DNA of 56,305 nucleotides. Origin: JACDQM01 sp044373315 (lineage in GTDB: Bacteria > Pseudomonadota > Gammaproteobacteria > Burkholderiales > Burkholderiaceae_C). The notes under the pieces were generated by a model that saw nothing but the letters and a program-made list of their open reading frames with translations, was not told the DNA's origin and searched no databases. The stretch lies in NCBI RefSeq assembly GCF_044373315.1, contig NZ_JBILQK010000016.1:1-56305 (forward strand). The letters are read 5' to 3'. The position numbers and the translations under genes were made by a program. This document shows, in pieces, positions 35,790-44,542 of the stretch (position 1 is its first letter; every line of letters begins with the position of its first letter).

Positions 35790-37804
35790 GACGCGGCGCG
35801 CTGATCCTTTGCCTGATTGCCGCCTTGCAGGTGCCCGCGCTGCAGGCTCAGACCCTGCCGGACACTCAGGCGCAGGCGGAAGCCCGCTTGTCGATGCTGC
35901 TCCTGCGGGCCTTCGACCAGCCGGAGGACGTGCTCAAGACCTTGCACGCCGAAGCGCCGGGCGGCGCAGCCGAGGTCAGCCAGCTGCATGCCCAGGCGAT
36001 CGTGTTGACGGAGGCCGGGCGGCTGGAATCTGCGCTTGCGCTGGCAAGCAAGCTGGACGGCTTGCCGGAAGGGCGACCGCGTGCGGCGGTAGTGCGTGCC
36101 GTGGTGGCCGATCGGCGTGGCAATTTTGCCCAGGCCGTCGAGTCGGCGAAACAGGCCTGGAGCCTGGTGGCGAGCCGCTGCGAGCAACCGACAGCTTCAC
36201 AGCTGGCAGGGCAGCCCGGGCGGCTGATTGGCTGTGACGTGGCTGCGGCCTGGAGCGCCTTGCGGCTGTTGCAGCGAGAACGTGAGTCGGCGGGCGCGCT
36301 GGCTGAAGCCGCAAGGTTGGCTCAGCAAGGCTTCAATCTGGCATCTTCGGTGCAGGACGTGGCGCGTGCCGTCATCAGCGCGGGCGCGCTGGCTGTGCTG
36401 AATCAGCAACTTGATCAAGCCGGCCAGGCCCGACGCTGGCTGACCGAAGGGCGCGCTCTGGCCGAAGGCGAGCCGCTGCTGCTGTCACGCATGTTGGTCT
36501 TCGAGGCGGGCGTGGCGAATGTGCGTGGCGACAGCGTGACGCAGCGCAGAGGCCTTGAAGATGCATTGCAGCTAGCCCAGTCTGCCGGCGCCAAGCGTGT
36601 GGCAGCCCAAGTACAAACCAACCTCACCGACCTGCACATGCATGCCGGTCGCGCCAGTGAAGCCTTGGCCATGGCACGCCTGGCTTTGCCGGTGGTGCTG
36701 GAGTTCAAGGACCTGCGTCTGGAGCGTACGCTGCGCCACAACACGGCCGTGGCCTTGATCATGCTGGGGCAGCTCGAGGCCGCGCGGCGCGAACTGGCAC
36801 GCTCTCAGGCGCTGGGCGAGACGCAGCAGGAGCCGGCTAGGCGTGCCGCGGAACTGCGCGAGGTCGGCGAGGCCTGGGCCGCTGCCGGCCAGCCCCGCGA
36901 GGCCATTGCGATCTTCCATCAGGAGCGCGCTCTCACGGCCAAGACCCATGCGCTCAACCGCGATGCGCAGCTGCAGGCGCTTCGCATCAAGTTCGACAGC
37001 GAGCGCGAGCAGCGCAATCTGGACCTGCTGACGCGTGAAACCCATCTGAAGGACCAGCAGCTGCTCAATCACGATCTGGCGCGCAAGGCGGGCCTGGCTT
37101 TGGGGCTGTTGCTCCTCTTGTCGGTCGTGCTGGTCGGTGTGATGCTCAAGCGCGTGCGCGCTGCCAATCGCCAGCTCAAGGCCAACCAGCGGCTGTTGCG
37201 CGCGCAGAGCGAGCGCGATCCGCTGACGGATCTGGCCAATCGCCGGCACTTCCAGGCGGTGATGGCCGAGCAGGCGCCGGAGCGGCTGGATGGCGCGTTG
37301 ATGATGATTGATATCGACCACTTCAAGCATGTCAACGACCGTTACGGCCATGGCGCCGGCGATGCGGTGATCTGCGAAGTGGGACGGCGTGTCAAGCATG
37401 CCGTGCGTGCCGAGGATCTGGTGGTGCGCTGGGGTGGCGAGGAGTTCCTGGTGTTCGCACCGCATGTCAGCAGCGAGCAGCTGCAGCTGCTGGCCGAACG
37501 GGTGTTGAACAGCGTCGGCGGCTCGGCCGTGCGCACCGAGTCCGGCGAGCTGCGCGTCACGGTTTCGATCGGCTTCGCGGGTTTCCCTTTGCCGGCCAAT
37601 CGCTTGCCGCTGCATTGGGAGCAGGCGGTGGAATGCGCCGATATGGCGCTCTACATTGCCAAGTCCCAGGGCCGCAATCGCGCGGTCGGTATTGAAGCCG
37701 TGGAAGCGCCCGATCCGCAGGCGCTCAAGGCGATTCAGGGGGACCTGGAGTCTGCGTGCAGCAAGGGACAGGTGCGCTTGAAGCACATCAACGGGCCGAC
37801 CTGA
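35786..37804 (+). CDS. TPR-GGDEF diguanylate cyclase, second of a tandem pair
   Basis: 672 residues, same design as the preceding gene: signal peptide MRRGALILCLIAALQVPALQ, TPR-like periplasmic region, coiled coil (SEREQRNLDLLTRETHLKDQ), membrane segment (about 437-458) and GGDEF domain. The active site is RWGGEEF (near 551-555) and the inhibitory site is RAED. ATG 35786 overlaps the stop of the first copy, so the two are co-translated. Their TPR regions differ more than the GGDEF domains, suggesting different inputs to one c-di-GMP output. Confidence 0.92.
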   Translation: MRRGALILCLIAALQVPALQAQTLPDTQAQAEARLSMLLLRAFDQPEDVLKTLHAEAPGGAAEVSQLHAQAIVLTEAGRLESALALASKLDGLPEGRPRAAVVRAVVADRRGNFAQAVESAKQAWSLVASRCEQPTASQLAGQPGRLIGCDVAAAWSALRLLQRERESAGALAEAARLAQQGFNLASSVQDVARAVISAGALAVLNQQLDQAGQARRWLTEGRALAEGEPLLLSRMLVFEAGVANVRGDSVTQRRGLEDALQLAQSAGAKRVAAQVQTNLTDLHMHAGRASEALAMARLALPVVLEFKDLRLERTLRHNTAVALIMLGQLEAARRELARSQALGETQQEPARRAAELREVGEAWAAAGQPREAIAIFHQERALTAKTHALNRDAQLQALRIKFDSEREQRNLDLLTRETHLKDQQLLNHDLARKAGLALGLLLLLSVVLVGVMLKRVRAANRQLKANQRLLRAQSERDPLTDLANRRHFQAVMAEQAPERLDGALMMIDIDHFKHVNDRYGHGAGDAVICEVGRRVKHAVRAEDLVVRWGGEEFLVFAPHVSSEQLQLLAERVLNSVGGSAVRTESGELRVTVSIGFAGFPLPANRLPLHWEQAVECADMALYIAKSQGRNRAVGIEAVEAPDPQALKAIQGDLESACSKGQVRLKHINGPT

Positions 37805-37921
37805 AACTGCCGTGCCTGGGCGCGTGCGCAGCGCGCCCACCGCTGGGGTGAGCCCGCATCCAGCCCGACATCGGCCTGCCGCATACTGGTGCGACAACAA
37901 GCACTTGATCCGGAGACAACG

Positions 37922-38935
37922 ATGAGGCATCACCTGACCCGTCGCCGCGCGCTGACATCCTGCCTGACCCTGGCGTGCCTGAGCGTTCTACCGATGGCTG
38001 CGGCCCAAGCACAGAACAGCTGGCCCAGCCGACCGGTGCGCATCGTCGTGCCGTTTGCAGCCGGTGGTACGACGGACCTGCTCGCTCGGGCCCTGGCGCC
38101 TGAGTTGTCCAAGGCCTTCGGCCAGACCTTTGTGGTGGACAACAAGCCCGGCGCCGGTGGCAATCCGGGCACCGCCGAAGTCGCCAAGTCGACCGACGGG
38201 CACACCATCCTGATGGGCACGGTGGGCACGCACGGCATCAACCAGTCGCTCTATCCCAAGCTGCCTTACGACCCGGTGAAGGACTTTGCGCCGATCACGC
38301 TGGTGGCCGCGGTGCCCAATGTGCTGGTGCTCAACCCGGCCAAGGCGCAGCACTACGGTATCAACTCGGTGGCTGACCTGATCAAGGCGGCGAAGGCGAA
38401 TCCGGGCAAGCTGAACATGGCGTCCAGCGGCAACGGGACCTCCATCCACCTGGCCGGGGAGTTGTTCAAGAGCATGACCGGGACCTTCATGCTGCATCTG
38501 CCCTACCGTGGCTCGGGCCCTGCCCTGATCGACCTGATGGGCGGCGATACCGATCTGATGTTCGACAACCTGCCCTCAGCCCTGCCGCACATCAGGTCAG
38601 GCAAGCTCAAGGCCATCGCCGTGACGAGTGCCAGGCGCAGCGAGGCAGTGCCTGAGCTGCCCACGATCGAGGAGGTCGGCGGCCCGGCGCTGAAGGGCTA
38701 TGAGGCCAGCTCCTGGTTCGGCCTGCTGGCGCCGGCCAGCATGCCGGCCGAGCAGGTGGCGCGTTTGCAGCGGGAGACTGCCAAGGCCCTGGCCACCCCG
38801 GCCATCAAGGAACGCCTGGCCTCGCAGGGCGCGATCGCCAGCGGCATGAGCAGTGCCGAGTTCGCCGCACTGATTGCCAGCGAGACCAAGAAGTGGGCGC
38901 AGGTCGTCAAGGTCTCCGGCGCCAAGGTCGATTGA
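37922..38935 (+). CDS. Bug/TctC-family tripartite tricarboxylate transporter substrate receptor
   Basis: 337 residues. The signal MRHHLTRRRALTSCLTLACL precedes the family core WPSRPVRIVVPFAAGGTTD, NKPGAGGNPGTAEVAKS, HLPYRGSGPALIDLMGGDTD and LPTIEEVGG. These periplasmic receptors bind carboxylates or related small molecules for TctAB-type transporters and are hugely multiplied in Burkholderiales, often as orphans; no TctA/TctB gene is adjacent. CCGGAGAC sits about 7 bases upstream of ATG 37922. It converges with moaC. Confidence 0.93.
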   Translation: MRHHLTRRRALTSCLTLACLSVLPMAAAQAQNSWPSRPVRIVVPFAAGGTTDLLARALAPELSKAFGQTFVVDNKPGAGGNPGTAEVAKSTDGHTILMGTVGTHGINQSLYPKLPYDPVKDFAPITLVAAVPNVLVLNPAKAQHYGINSVADLIKAAKANPGKLNMASSGNGTSIHLAGELFKSMTGTFMLHLPYRGSGPALIDLMGGDTDLMFDNLPSALPHIRSGKLKAIAVTSARRSEAVPELPTIEEVGGPALKGYEASSWFGLLAPASMPAEQVARLQRETAKALATPAIKERLASQGAIASGMSSAEFAALIASETKKWAQVVKVSGAKVD

Positions 38936-38984
38936 AGACGCGCACGCGGCTCAGAGAAGGGCTGCGTGGCTGGCTGAGTGCGCC

Positions 38985-39476
38985 TCAGACCTCGGCCTTC
39001 CAGTCGCCCGACTTGCCGCCTTGCTTCTCCAGCACGCGGATCTGCTCCATCACCATGCCCCGATCGGCCGCCTTGCACATGTCGTAGATGGTCAGCAGGC
39101 CGATCTGCACCGCGGTCAGCGCCTCCATCTCCACGCCAGTGCGGCCCAGCGTCTCGACCTGGGCCGTGCAGATGACGGCGTTCGCTGCGGCATCGATCTC
39201 GAATTCGACCGCGACCCGCGTGATCGGCAGCGGATGGCACAGCGGAATCAGCTCCGAGCAGCGCTTGGCGCCTTGGATGGCCGCGATGCGGGCCACGCCC
39301 AGCACATCGCCTTTTTTGGCGTTGCCAGCCTGGATCAGCGCCAGCGTGGCCGACAGCATGCGGATGCGACCGCTGGCCCGCGCCACGCGATGTGTTTCGG
39401 CCTTGGCCCCCACGTCGACCATATGGGCCTGACCCTGAGCATCAAAATGGGTGAGCGGATTGCTGGCTGAACTCAT
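38985..39476 (-). CDS. moaC: Cyclic pyranopterin monophosphate synthase MoaC
   Basis: 163 residues. It contains KKGDVLGVARIAAIQGAKR, the LCHPLPI loop, GVEMEALTAV and the catalytic-Lys segment YDMCKAADRGM. It converts the GTP-derived product of MoaA into cyclic pyranopterin monophosphate in molybdenum cofactor synthesis, in the cytoplasm. Start chosen at ATG 39476 (MSSASNPLTHFDAQGQAHMV); the frame runs on to 39581 but would overlap the M48 gene start. No other mo-genes are adjacent. Confidence 0.96.
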   Translation of the reverse strand: MSSASNPLTHFDAQGQAHMVDVGAKAETHRVARASGRIRMLSATLALIQAGNAKKGDVLGVARIAAIQGAKRCSELIPLCHPLPITRVAVEFEIDAAANAVICTAQVETLGRTGVEMEALTAVQIGLLTIYDMCKAADRGMVMEQIRVLEKQGGKSGDWKAEV

Positions 39477-39551
39477 GGTTTGTTTGCTGCGGAAACAATC
39501 GGGAAACCTGCTGTCTGCCATCATAGTGAGGCTGTGCACCGGAGACCGCTG

Positions 39552-41171
39552 TTGAGCTCGAGAACCTTGAAACCATCCCAACGTTTGCTGTGCGCTCTGC
39601 TGGCCGCCAGTTTTCTGGCGCAGCCGGCCTTGGCGCAGGTCAACTTGCCTTCCTTGGGTGATGCCGTGTCAGCTGACGTCGGCATTGGTGCCGAGCGCCG
39701 CCTTGGCGATCAGGTGATGCGGCAGATCCGCCTGGACCCCGACTACCTGGACGACCCGCTGCTGCTGGAGTACGTGCTGGGCATCTGGGACCCGCTGGTG
39801 GCTGCAGCCAAGCAGCTGGGCCATATCGGCGACGACACGGTGGAACGCTTCGCCTGGGAGACCTTTCTCGTGCGCGATCGCAGTGTCAATGCCTTCGCGC
39901 TGCCTGGCGGCTTCGTCGGCGTGCATCTGGGCCTGATTGCGATGACGGGCGCCCGTGACGAGCTGGCCTCGGTGATGGCACACGAGCTGTCGCACATCAC
40001 GCAGCGCCACATTGCCCGGCGCATCGTCGGCGATTCGCGCACCGGCGTGCTGGCAATGGCCGGCTTGGTGCTGGGCTTGATTGCGGCGTCCCGGACCAAT
40101 AGCGTGGATATGGCGAATGCGGCCATCGTCGGCAGCCAAGCGGCGGCACAGCAGGCCTCGCTCAACTTCTCGCGCGACATGGAGCGCGAGGCGGACCGTG
40201 TGGGTTTTAATGTGTTGACGCAGGCGGGATTCGCCGGTTCGGGCATGCTGGGCATGTTCGAGCGCATGGAGCAGGCCTATCACCTGATGGATTCAGGCAG
40301 CTACCCCTATCTGCGCTCGCACCCCCTGACGACCGAGCGTATCGGGGATGCGCGCGCGCGCCTCGGGGCCGCGGCCTGGCAGCGGCCGGTCAGCCGCACC
40401 GAGCACCTGTTGATGGGCGCGCGCGCCCGGGTGCTGATGGATGCCCGGGCCGAGAGTCTGGGCAAGCTGCAGGAGCTGGACGCTGGGGCCCGCAGCGTGC
40501 AAGCCGGTGCGGATGGCATGGAACAGCTGGCGGCGCGCTACACCAGTGCACTGGCCTCGATCAAGCTGCGCCAGTGGCCACGTGCGGAGAATGCGCTGCG
40601 CCAGGCCGAGATGATCCTCAAGCTGATCGGTCCGGACGAACGCTCATCCCGCATGTTGCTGCTTTTGCGTGCAGAGCTGGCGCAGGCCAGCGGCCAGGCT
40701 GCTGGCGGCTGGGCGGCCCTGGCGCCCTTGCAGACGGATCAATCGCGCGTGCTGCTGATGCAGCGTGGTCAGCTGGCGATGGTGGACGGCGCCATCGAGC
40801 CGGCGAGGCAGGCCGCCGAAGCCCTACAGACCCACGTCAGCCTCAATCCCCAGGACGCTGGTGCCTGGAGTCTGCTGGCCCAGCTGTGGGAGCGCCTCGG
40901 CCATCCCTTGCGGGCCGTGCGGGCCCTGGGAGAGGCGCGGGCCGCCGCTGGGGATCTCAACGGCGCGATCGACCGCATGCGCTCGGGCCTGAGCCAGTCG
41001 CGCGGGCGCGAGGCGGATCAAGTGGAGGCGGCCGTCATCGATGCAAGGCTGCGCGCCCTGATCTATGAGCGTCGTCAGTTACTGGCCGAGATGTATCCGC
41101 GCGGCGCCCCTGTGGGCGCCGAGTTGCCCAATCTGCAGGGCCGGCCCTTGTCGCCACGGCTGGGCAGCTGA
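39552..41171 (+). CDS. Periplasmic M48 metallopeptidase with TPRs (BepA-like)
   Basis: 539 residues from TTG 39552, with CGGAG 7 bases upstream; GTG 39534 is an alternative. The signal peptide runs to FLAQPALAQ. The peptidase domain has FALPGGFVGVHLGLI, the zinc site MAHELSHITQRH (HExxH) and DMEREADRVGFNVLTQAGF, followed by C-terminal TPR-like helices (about 330-510). BepA/LoiP-type enzymes degrade or assist misassembled outer-membrane proteins such as LptD. Divergent from moaC. Confidence 0.93.
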   Translation: MSSRTLKPSQRLLCALLAASFLAQPALAQVNLPSLGDAVSADVGIGAERRLGDQVMRQIRLDPDYLDDPLLLEYVLGIWDPLVAAAKQLGHIGDDTVERFAWETFLVRDRSVNAFALPGGFVGVHLGLIAMTGARDELASVMAHELSHITQRHIARRIVGDSRTGVLAMAGLVLGLIAASRTNSVDMANAAIVGSQAAAQQASLNFSRDMEREADRVGFNVLTQAGFAGSGMLGMFERMEQAYHLMDSGSYPYLRSHPLTTERIGDARARLGAAAWQRPVSRTEHLLMGARARVLMDARAESLGKLQELDAGARSVQAGADGMEQLAARYTSALASIKLRQWPRAENALRQAEMILKLIGPDERSSRMLLLLRAELAQASGQAAGGWAALAPLQTDQSRVLLMQRGQLAMVDGAIEPARQAAEALQTHVSLNPQDAGAWSLLAQLWERLGHPLRAVRALGEARAAAGDLNGAIDRMRSGLSQSRGREADQVEAAVIDARLRALIYERRQLLAEMYPRGAPVGAELPNLQGRPLSPRLGS

Positions 41172-41189
41172 CCCGACGCGCGGCTTGAG

Positions 41190-41546
41190 CTATTCGGGCG
41201 TCGGGAACAGGCGCTCGATCAGCACGTCGATGACCATGCCGCAGAGGCTGTAGATCAGCGAGCCGATCAAGGCGGCGCCGAAGCCGGTGACCGCGAAACC
41301 TTCCAGTACCGAGGCCGCGGCCCAGAACAGCAGGGCGTTGATGACAAACAGGAACAGGCCCAGGCTCAGCACCGTGACGGGCAGCGTCAGCAACACCAGG
41401 ATCGGCCTCAACAAGGTGTTGAACAGCCCCAGCACCAGGGCGGCGATCAGGGCCGAGCCATAGCTGGTCACCACCACGCCCGGGTAAAGCCAGGCCACGA
41501 GCAAGAGGGCGCCCGCCAGCAGCAGCCATCGCGTCAAGGTTTTCAT
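41190..41546 (-). CDS. Small membrane protein of the phage holin family 4 (YvlD-like)
   Basis: 118 residues with four hydrophobic segments. Pattern MKTLTRWLLLAGALLLVAWL, IAALVLGLFNTLLRPILVLL, TLPVTVLSLGLFLFVINALL and an acidic-basic tail matches the YvlD/holin-like family, which is chromosomal and of unknown role despite the name. It starts at ATG 41546, about 100 bases divergent from the riboswitch upstream of terC, and converges with the M48 gene. Confidence 0.85.
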   Translation of the reverse strand: MKTLTRWLLLAGALLLVAWLYPGVVVTSYGSALIAALVLGLFNTLLRPILVLLTLPVTVLSLGLFLFVINALLFWAAASVLEGFAVTGFGAALIGSLIYSLCGMVIDVLIERLFPTPE

Positions 41547-41653
41547 GCGTCAAGCATACAGGCGCCGCGTGAACGGAGTCACGCCGTGGATGCTGTACGT
41601 GACTCCCCCAGGTTTTGCAGAAGTCGGGCTTGCTGGCACAATCGCGGGTTCCG

Positions 41654-41812
41654 AAGGGGGAGTAGCTACGCGGCCGCGGCCGTGGCGAAGGTCCGTCAAT
41701 ACGGCGAGTGCTGCGACAGTACGCGCCCGGGCCTCGCAGCTGCCGGTCATGCGCCGGCTCCGCCCCGCAAGACCTTTCGGTTCGCTATCGGCTGTGCCGG
41801 TCTTTTTTCTGT
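41654..41812 (+). ncRNA. yybP-ykoY (manganese) riboswitch upstream of the TerC gene
   Basis: The conserved elements occur in order: GGGGGAGTAGCTACG (41656-41670), GTCCGTCAATACGG (41691-41703) and GCCCCGCAAGACCTTTCGG (41762-41780). This matches the yybP-ykoY class, which binds Mn2+ and commonly controls TerC- or MntP-like exporters. Expression platform: AAGACC (41769-41774), part of the aptamer, can instead pair with GGTCTT (41799-41804), followed by TTTT, making a terminator. Mn2+ binding would hold AAGACC in the aptamer and allow readthrough into the gene at 41830. Confidence 0.92.
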
Positions 41813-41829
41813 TCTTGCGGGGTTTGCCT

Positions 41830-42789
41830 ATGACCACGATCGCGCCACTTTGGCTGTGGATCTTCTTTGTCGCCAGCGTGCTGGTGGCCTTGTTCGTCGA
41901 TTTCGTCGTGCTGCGCAAGCAAGGCGCGCATGAGGTTGGCGTCAAGGAAGCGATCAACTGGTCGCTCGTCTGGGTTGGCCTGAGCCTGGCTTTCAATGTC
42001 CTGTTCTGGTGGGCCATCAAGGACAGCACCGGCGATTCACAACTCGCGACCACCAAATCGCTCGAGTTCCTGACCGGCTACCTGATCGAGAAATCGCTGG
42101 CAGTCGACAACATCTTCGTCTTCCTGATGATCTTCACCTACTTCTCGGTGCCGCCGGCCTACCAGAAGCGGGTGCTGATGTACGGCATCATCGGCGCCAT
42201 CGTGCTGCGCACGGTGATGATCCTGGTCGGCAGCTGGCTGATCGCGCAGTTCCACTGGATCCTCTACGTGTTCGGCGCCTTCCTGCTGATCACTGGCATC
42301 AAGATGTGGTGGGCGGCCGGGCAGGAGCCTGATCTGGAAAGCAATCCCGCGCTGAAGCTGCTGCGCCGCATCATGCCGGTCAGCCAGAACTTCGATGGCG
42401 AGCGCTTCTTCACTGTGGAGAACGGCAAGAAGCTGGCCACGCCGCTGCTGCTGGTCATCGCGCTGGTGGGCATCACCGATGTGATTTTTGCGGTGGACTC
42501 CATCCCTGCGATCTTCGCCATCACCAATGACCCCTTCATCGTGCTGACGTCCAACATCTTCGCGATCCTGGGTCTGCGCGCCATGTACTTCCTGCTGGCA
42601 GCGATGGCATCGAAGTTCCACCTGCTGAGCTACGGGCTGGCAGTGGTGCTCGCCTTCATCGGCACGAAGATGATTTTGATCGACATCTACAAGATCCCGG
42701 TGTTGGTGTCGCTGGGTGTGGTGGTGGTTGTTTTGGCCTTCACCATGATCCTGAGCGTGCGCACCGCACCCAAGATCCGCGGCCAATAA
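41830..42789 (+). CDS. TerC-family membrane protein, probable Mn2+ exporter
   Basis: 319 residues, about nine membrane segments. TerC signatures: LEFLTGYLIEKSLAVDNIFV, MYGIIGAIVLRTVMILVGSW, VIALVGITDVIFAVDSIPAI and FAILGLRAMYFLLAAMASKF, including the conserved acidic residues within membranes. Originally linked to tellurite resistance; several members (Alx, YkoY) are Mn2+ exporters. The Mn2+ riboswitch in the leader supports manganese export here. Start ATG 41830 is 18 bases after the riboswitch terminator T-run. A terminator follows at 42832. Confidence 0.93.
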   Translation: MTTIAPLWLWIFFVASVLVALFVDFVVLRKQGAHEVGVKEAINWSLVWVGLSLAFNVLFWWAIKDSTGDSQLATTKSLEFLTGYLIEKSLAVDNIFVFLMIFTYFSVPPAYQKRVLMYGIIGAIVLRTVMILVGSWLIAQFHWILYVFGAFLLITGIKMWWAAGQEPDLESNPALKLLRRIMPVSQNFDGERFFTVENGKKLATPLLLVIALVGITDVIFAVDSIPAIFAITNDPFIVLTSNIFAILGLRAMYFLLAAMASKFHLLSYGLAVVLAFIGTKMILIDIYKIPVLVSLGVVVVVLAFTMILSVRTAPKIRGQ

Positions 42790-42831
42790 GTTCTGCTGCG
42801 CGGCGCATGGCGCCGCCACGCTGGGCCGATC

Positions 42832-42867
42832 AAGCCCCCGCCGACCGACTGGTCTGCGGGGGCTTTT
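42832..42867 (+). terminator. Rho-independent terminator after terC
   Basis: AAGCCCCCGC (42832-42841) pairs with GCGGGGGCTT (42856-42865) across a 14-base loop, ending in TTTT. Well placed 43 bases after the TerC stop. Confidence 0.9.
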
Positions 42868-42917
42868 CACTTTGTGCGCGACTTTGCCCCTGAATAGGCC
42901 TACAGGCTCCGTTTGTT

Positions 42918-42938
42918 AAATAAGAATAGTTCGCATTA
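42918..42938 (+). promoter_or_regulatory. Fur box upstream of tonB
   Basis: AAATAAGAATAGTTCGCATTA resembles the proteobacterial Fur operator (AATGATAATNATTATCATT type) and lies in the AT-rich promoter region about 80 bases before the tonB start. Iron-loaded Fur would repress the tonB-exbB-exbD-receptor genes. Similarity by eye only. Confidence 0.7.
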
Positions 42939-42964
42939 GTGTTACTATTCGCTCACGCAAACAC

Positions 42965-42993
42965 GGCAGGCCTCGCTTCGAGCGGGGCCTGCC
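42965..42993 (+). promoter_or_regulatory. Stable hairpin in the tonB leader
   Basis: GGCAGGCCTCGC (42965-42976) and GCGGGGCCTGCC (42982-42993) form a 12-bp stem with one G-T wobble around TTCGA. It ends 27 bases before the GTG start of tonB and has no T-run, so it may influence mRNA stability or translation rather than terminate. Confidence 0.5.
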
Positions 42994-43020
42994 GGATGGC
43001 CCCACTTCAGCACAAGTCAC

Positions 43021-43758
43021 GTGAGTACCGCACCACTCGTCCCGCCCAACACTGCCGTGCTGCCCTTACGAAGCGGCACCGCCCCGCGGCCGCCCGCGCG
43101 AGCCGCCGATGAGCTTGGACGCAGCGGCCGGCATCTGCTGATCGGTGGCGTCTTGCTGGCGCATCTGGCGGGCGGCTGGGCCTTGATGCAGGTGCAGTCG
43201 GTGAGGGAAGCGGTGGTCGAGGTCGCGCCCCTGATGGTGAGCCTGATCGCGCCGGCACCCCTGCCGAAGCCACCCGCCCCTGCGCCTGCCCCGGCGCGCC
43301 AGCCGGTCAAGGCACCTGCGCCTGCGCCCTTGATCGCGGCCGCGCCCACGGCGACCCCGGCTCCTCCGACCTTTGTGGCCCCTCCCGTCGAAGCGGTTGC
43401 GGCGCCAGTGGCCGTGTCGGCCGAGCCGGTGGCGCCCGCCCCGGTGCCGGCGGTGTCGGCCCCACCGGCGCCGAAGCAATTGCCGTCTAGTGCGGTGCGC
43501 TATCTCGTCGAGCCCCAGCTGACGGTGCCCCTGCTGTCGCGCCGTCTGGGCGAGCAGGGCCTGGTGCAGGTGCGCGTGCTGGTCGATGTGCGCGGCCGCC
43601 TGAAGGAGGTCAGCCTAAAGAAATCGTCGGGCTTCGCCCGACTTGACCAGCAGGCCTTGCAGGACATCCGCAGCGCGCGCTTTGCGCCGCATCTTGAGAA
43701 CGGCCAGCCCATCGAGTGGGAGGCCACGGCCCTGCTGTCCTACGAGCTGGACCGCTGA
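43021..43758 (+). CDS. tonB: TonB energy transducer
   Basis: 245 residues from GTG 43021. A cytoplasmic tail is followed by the single membrane anchor HLLIGGVLLAHLAGGWALM (about 39-57), a Pro/Ala-rich periplasmic spacer (about 78-155) and the C-terminal domain with VPLLSRRLGEQGLVQVRVLV and SSGFARLDQQALQDIRSARF, ending WEATALLSYELDR. It passes proton-motive energy from ExbB-ExbD to outer-membrane receptors. The ribosome site is weak, so the exact start is uncertain. First gene of tonB-exbB-exbD, downstream of a Fur box. Confidence 0.92.
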   Translation: MSTAPLVPPNTAVLPLRSGTAPRPPARAADELGRSGRHLLIGGVLLAHLAGGWALMQVQSVREAVVEVAPLMVSLIAPAPLPKPPAPAPAPARQPVKAPAPAPLIAAAPTATPAPPTFVAPPVEAVAAPVAVSAEPVAPAPVPAVSAPPAPKQLPSSAVRYLVEPQLTVPLLSRRLGEQGLVQVRVLVDVRGRLKEVSLKKSSGFARLDQQALQDIRSARFAPHLENGQPIEWEATALLSYELDR

Positions 43759-43784
43759 ACACTTTGTCATTACCGAGCGAGAAC

Positions 43785-44531
43785 ATGGACGTCACCGCCA
43801 CCCCCACCCTGGGATTCAGCCACTTCATCATGCAGACCGACGCGGTCGGCAAGTTCCTGTTTGCCACCCTGGTACTGATGTCGGTGGCCTCCTGGGCGCT
43901 GATCGCGGCCAAGGGCCTGAGCCAGTGGCTGCGATCTAAGCGCAGCGCCAGCTTCCTTGAGTTCTTCTGGAACGCCCGCTCCCTTGATGCGGTGACGGCC
44001 GAGCTGAACACGCACGGCGCACGCGATCCCTTCTCGCACCTCAGCGCCCACGCGCTGCATGCCCAGGCCCATCACGCCCGCCATGGTGCCTCGCGTCTGG
44101 CCGAAGCCGGCTCGGCCAATGACTTCATCACGCGCACGATCAAGAAGGTGCTGGATGAGGAGACGACCCGTCTGGAGTCCGGCCTGACCACGCTAGCCAC
44201 GGTCGGCGCCACCGCGCCTTTCGTCGGCCTGTTCGGCACGGTCTGGGGTGTCTATCACGCACTGCTGGCGATCGGCGTCAGTGGCGCCGGCACGCTGGAC
44301 AAGGTGGCGGGTCCAGTCGGCGAAGCGCTGATCATGACCGGCGTCGGCCTGGCTGTGGCCATCCCGGCGGTGATCGCCTACAACGCCTTCACCCGTAGCA
44401 ACCGTGTGCTGAGCGCACAGCTCGATGCCTTTGCCTACGAGTTGCACAGCTTCCTGACCCTGGGCGAAGCGCCGGGCGCCGGCGGCCAGCAGGCAGGCAA
44501 TGTGCGGCCGCTCAAGCCCGCGGCGGCCTGA
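43785..44531 (+). CDS. exbB: ExbB, TonB-system proton channel subunit
   Basis: 248 residues, three membrane segments (about 20-40, 140-160 and 185-205). The MotA/TolQ/ExbB core is present: GLTTLATVGATAPFVGLFGTVWGVYHAL and GPVGEALIMTGVGLAVAIPAVIAYN. It forms the pentameric inner-membrane channel around ExbD. Start ATG 43785 lies 26 bases after the tonB stop; GAGCGAGAAC provides a modest ribosome site. Confidence 0.95.
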   Translation: MDVTATPTLGFSHFIMQTDAVGKFLFATLVLMSVASWALIAAKGLSQWLRSKRSASFLEFFWNARSLDAVTAELNTHGARDPFSHLSAHALHAQAHHARHGASRLAEAGSANDFITRTIKKVLDEETTRLESGLTTLATVGATAPFVGLFGTVWGVYHALLAIGVSGAGTLDKVAGPVGEALIMTGVGLAVAIPAVIAYNAFTRSNRVLSAQLDAFAYELHSFLTLGEAPGAGGQQAGNVRPLKPAAA

Positions 44532-44542
44532 GGACCAGAGCC

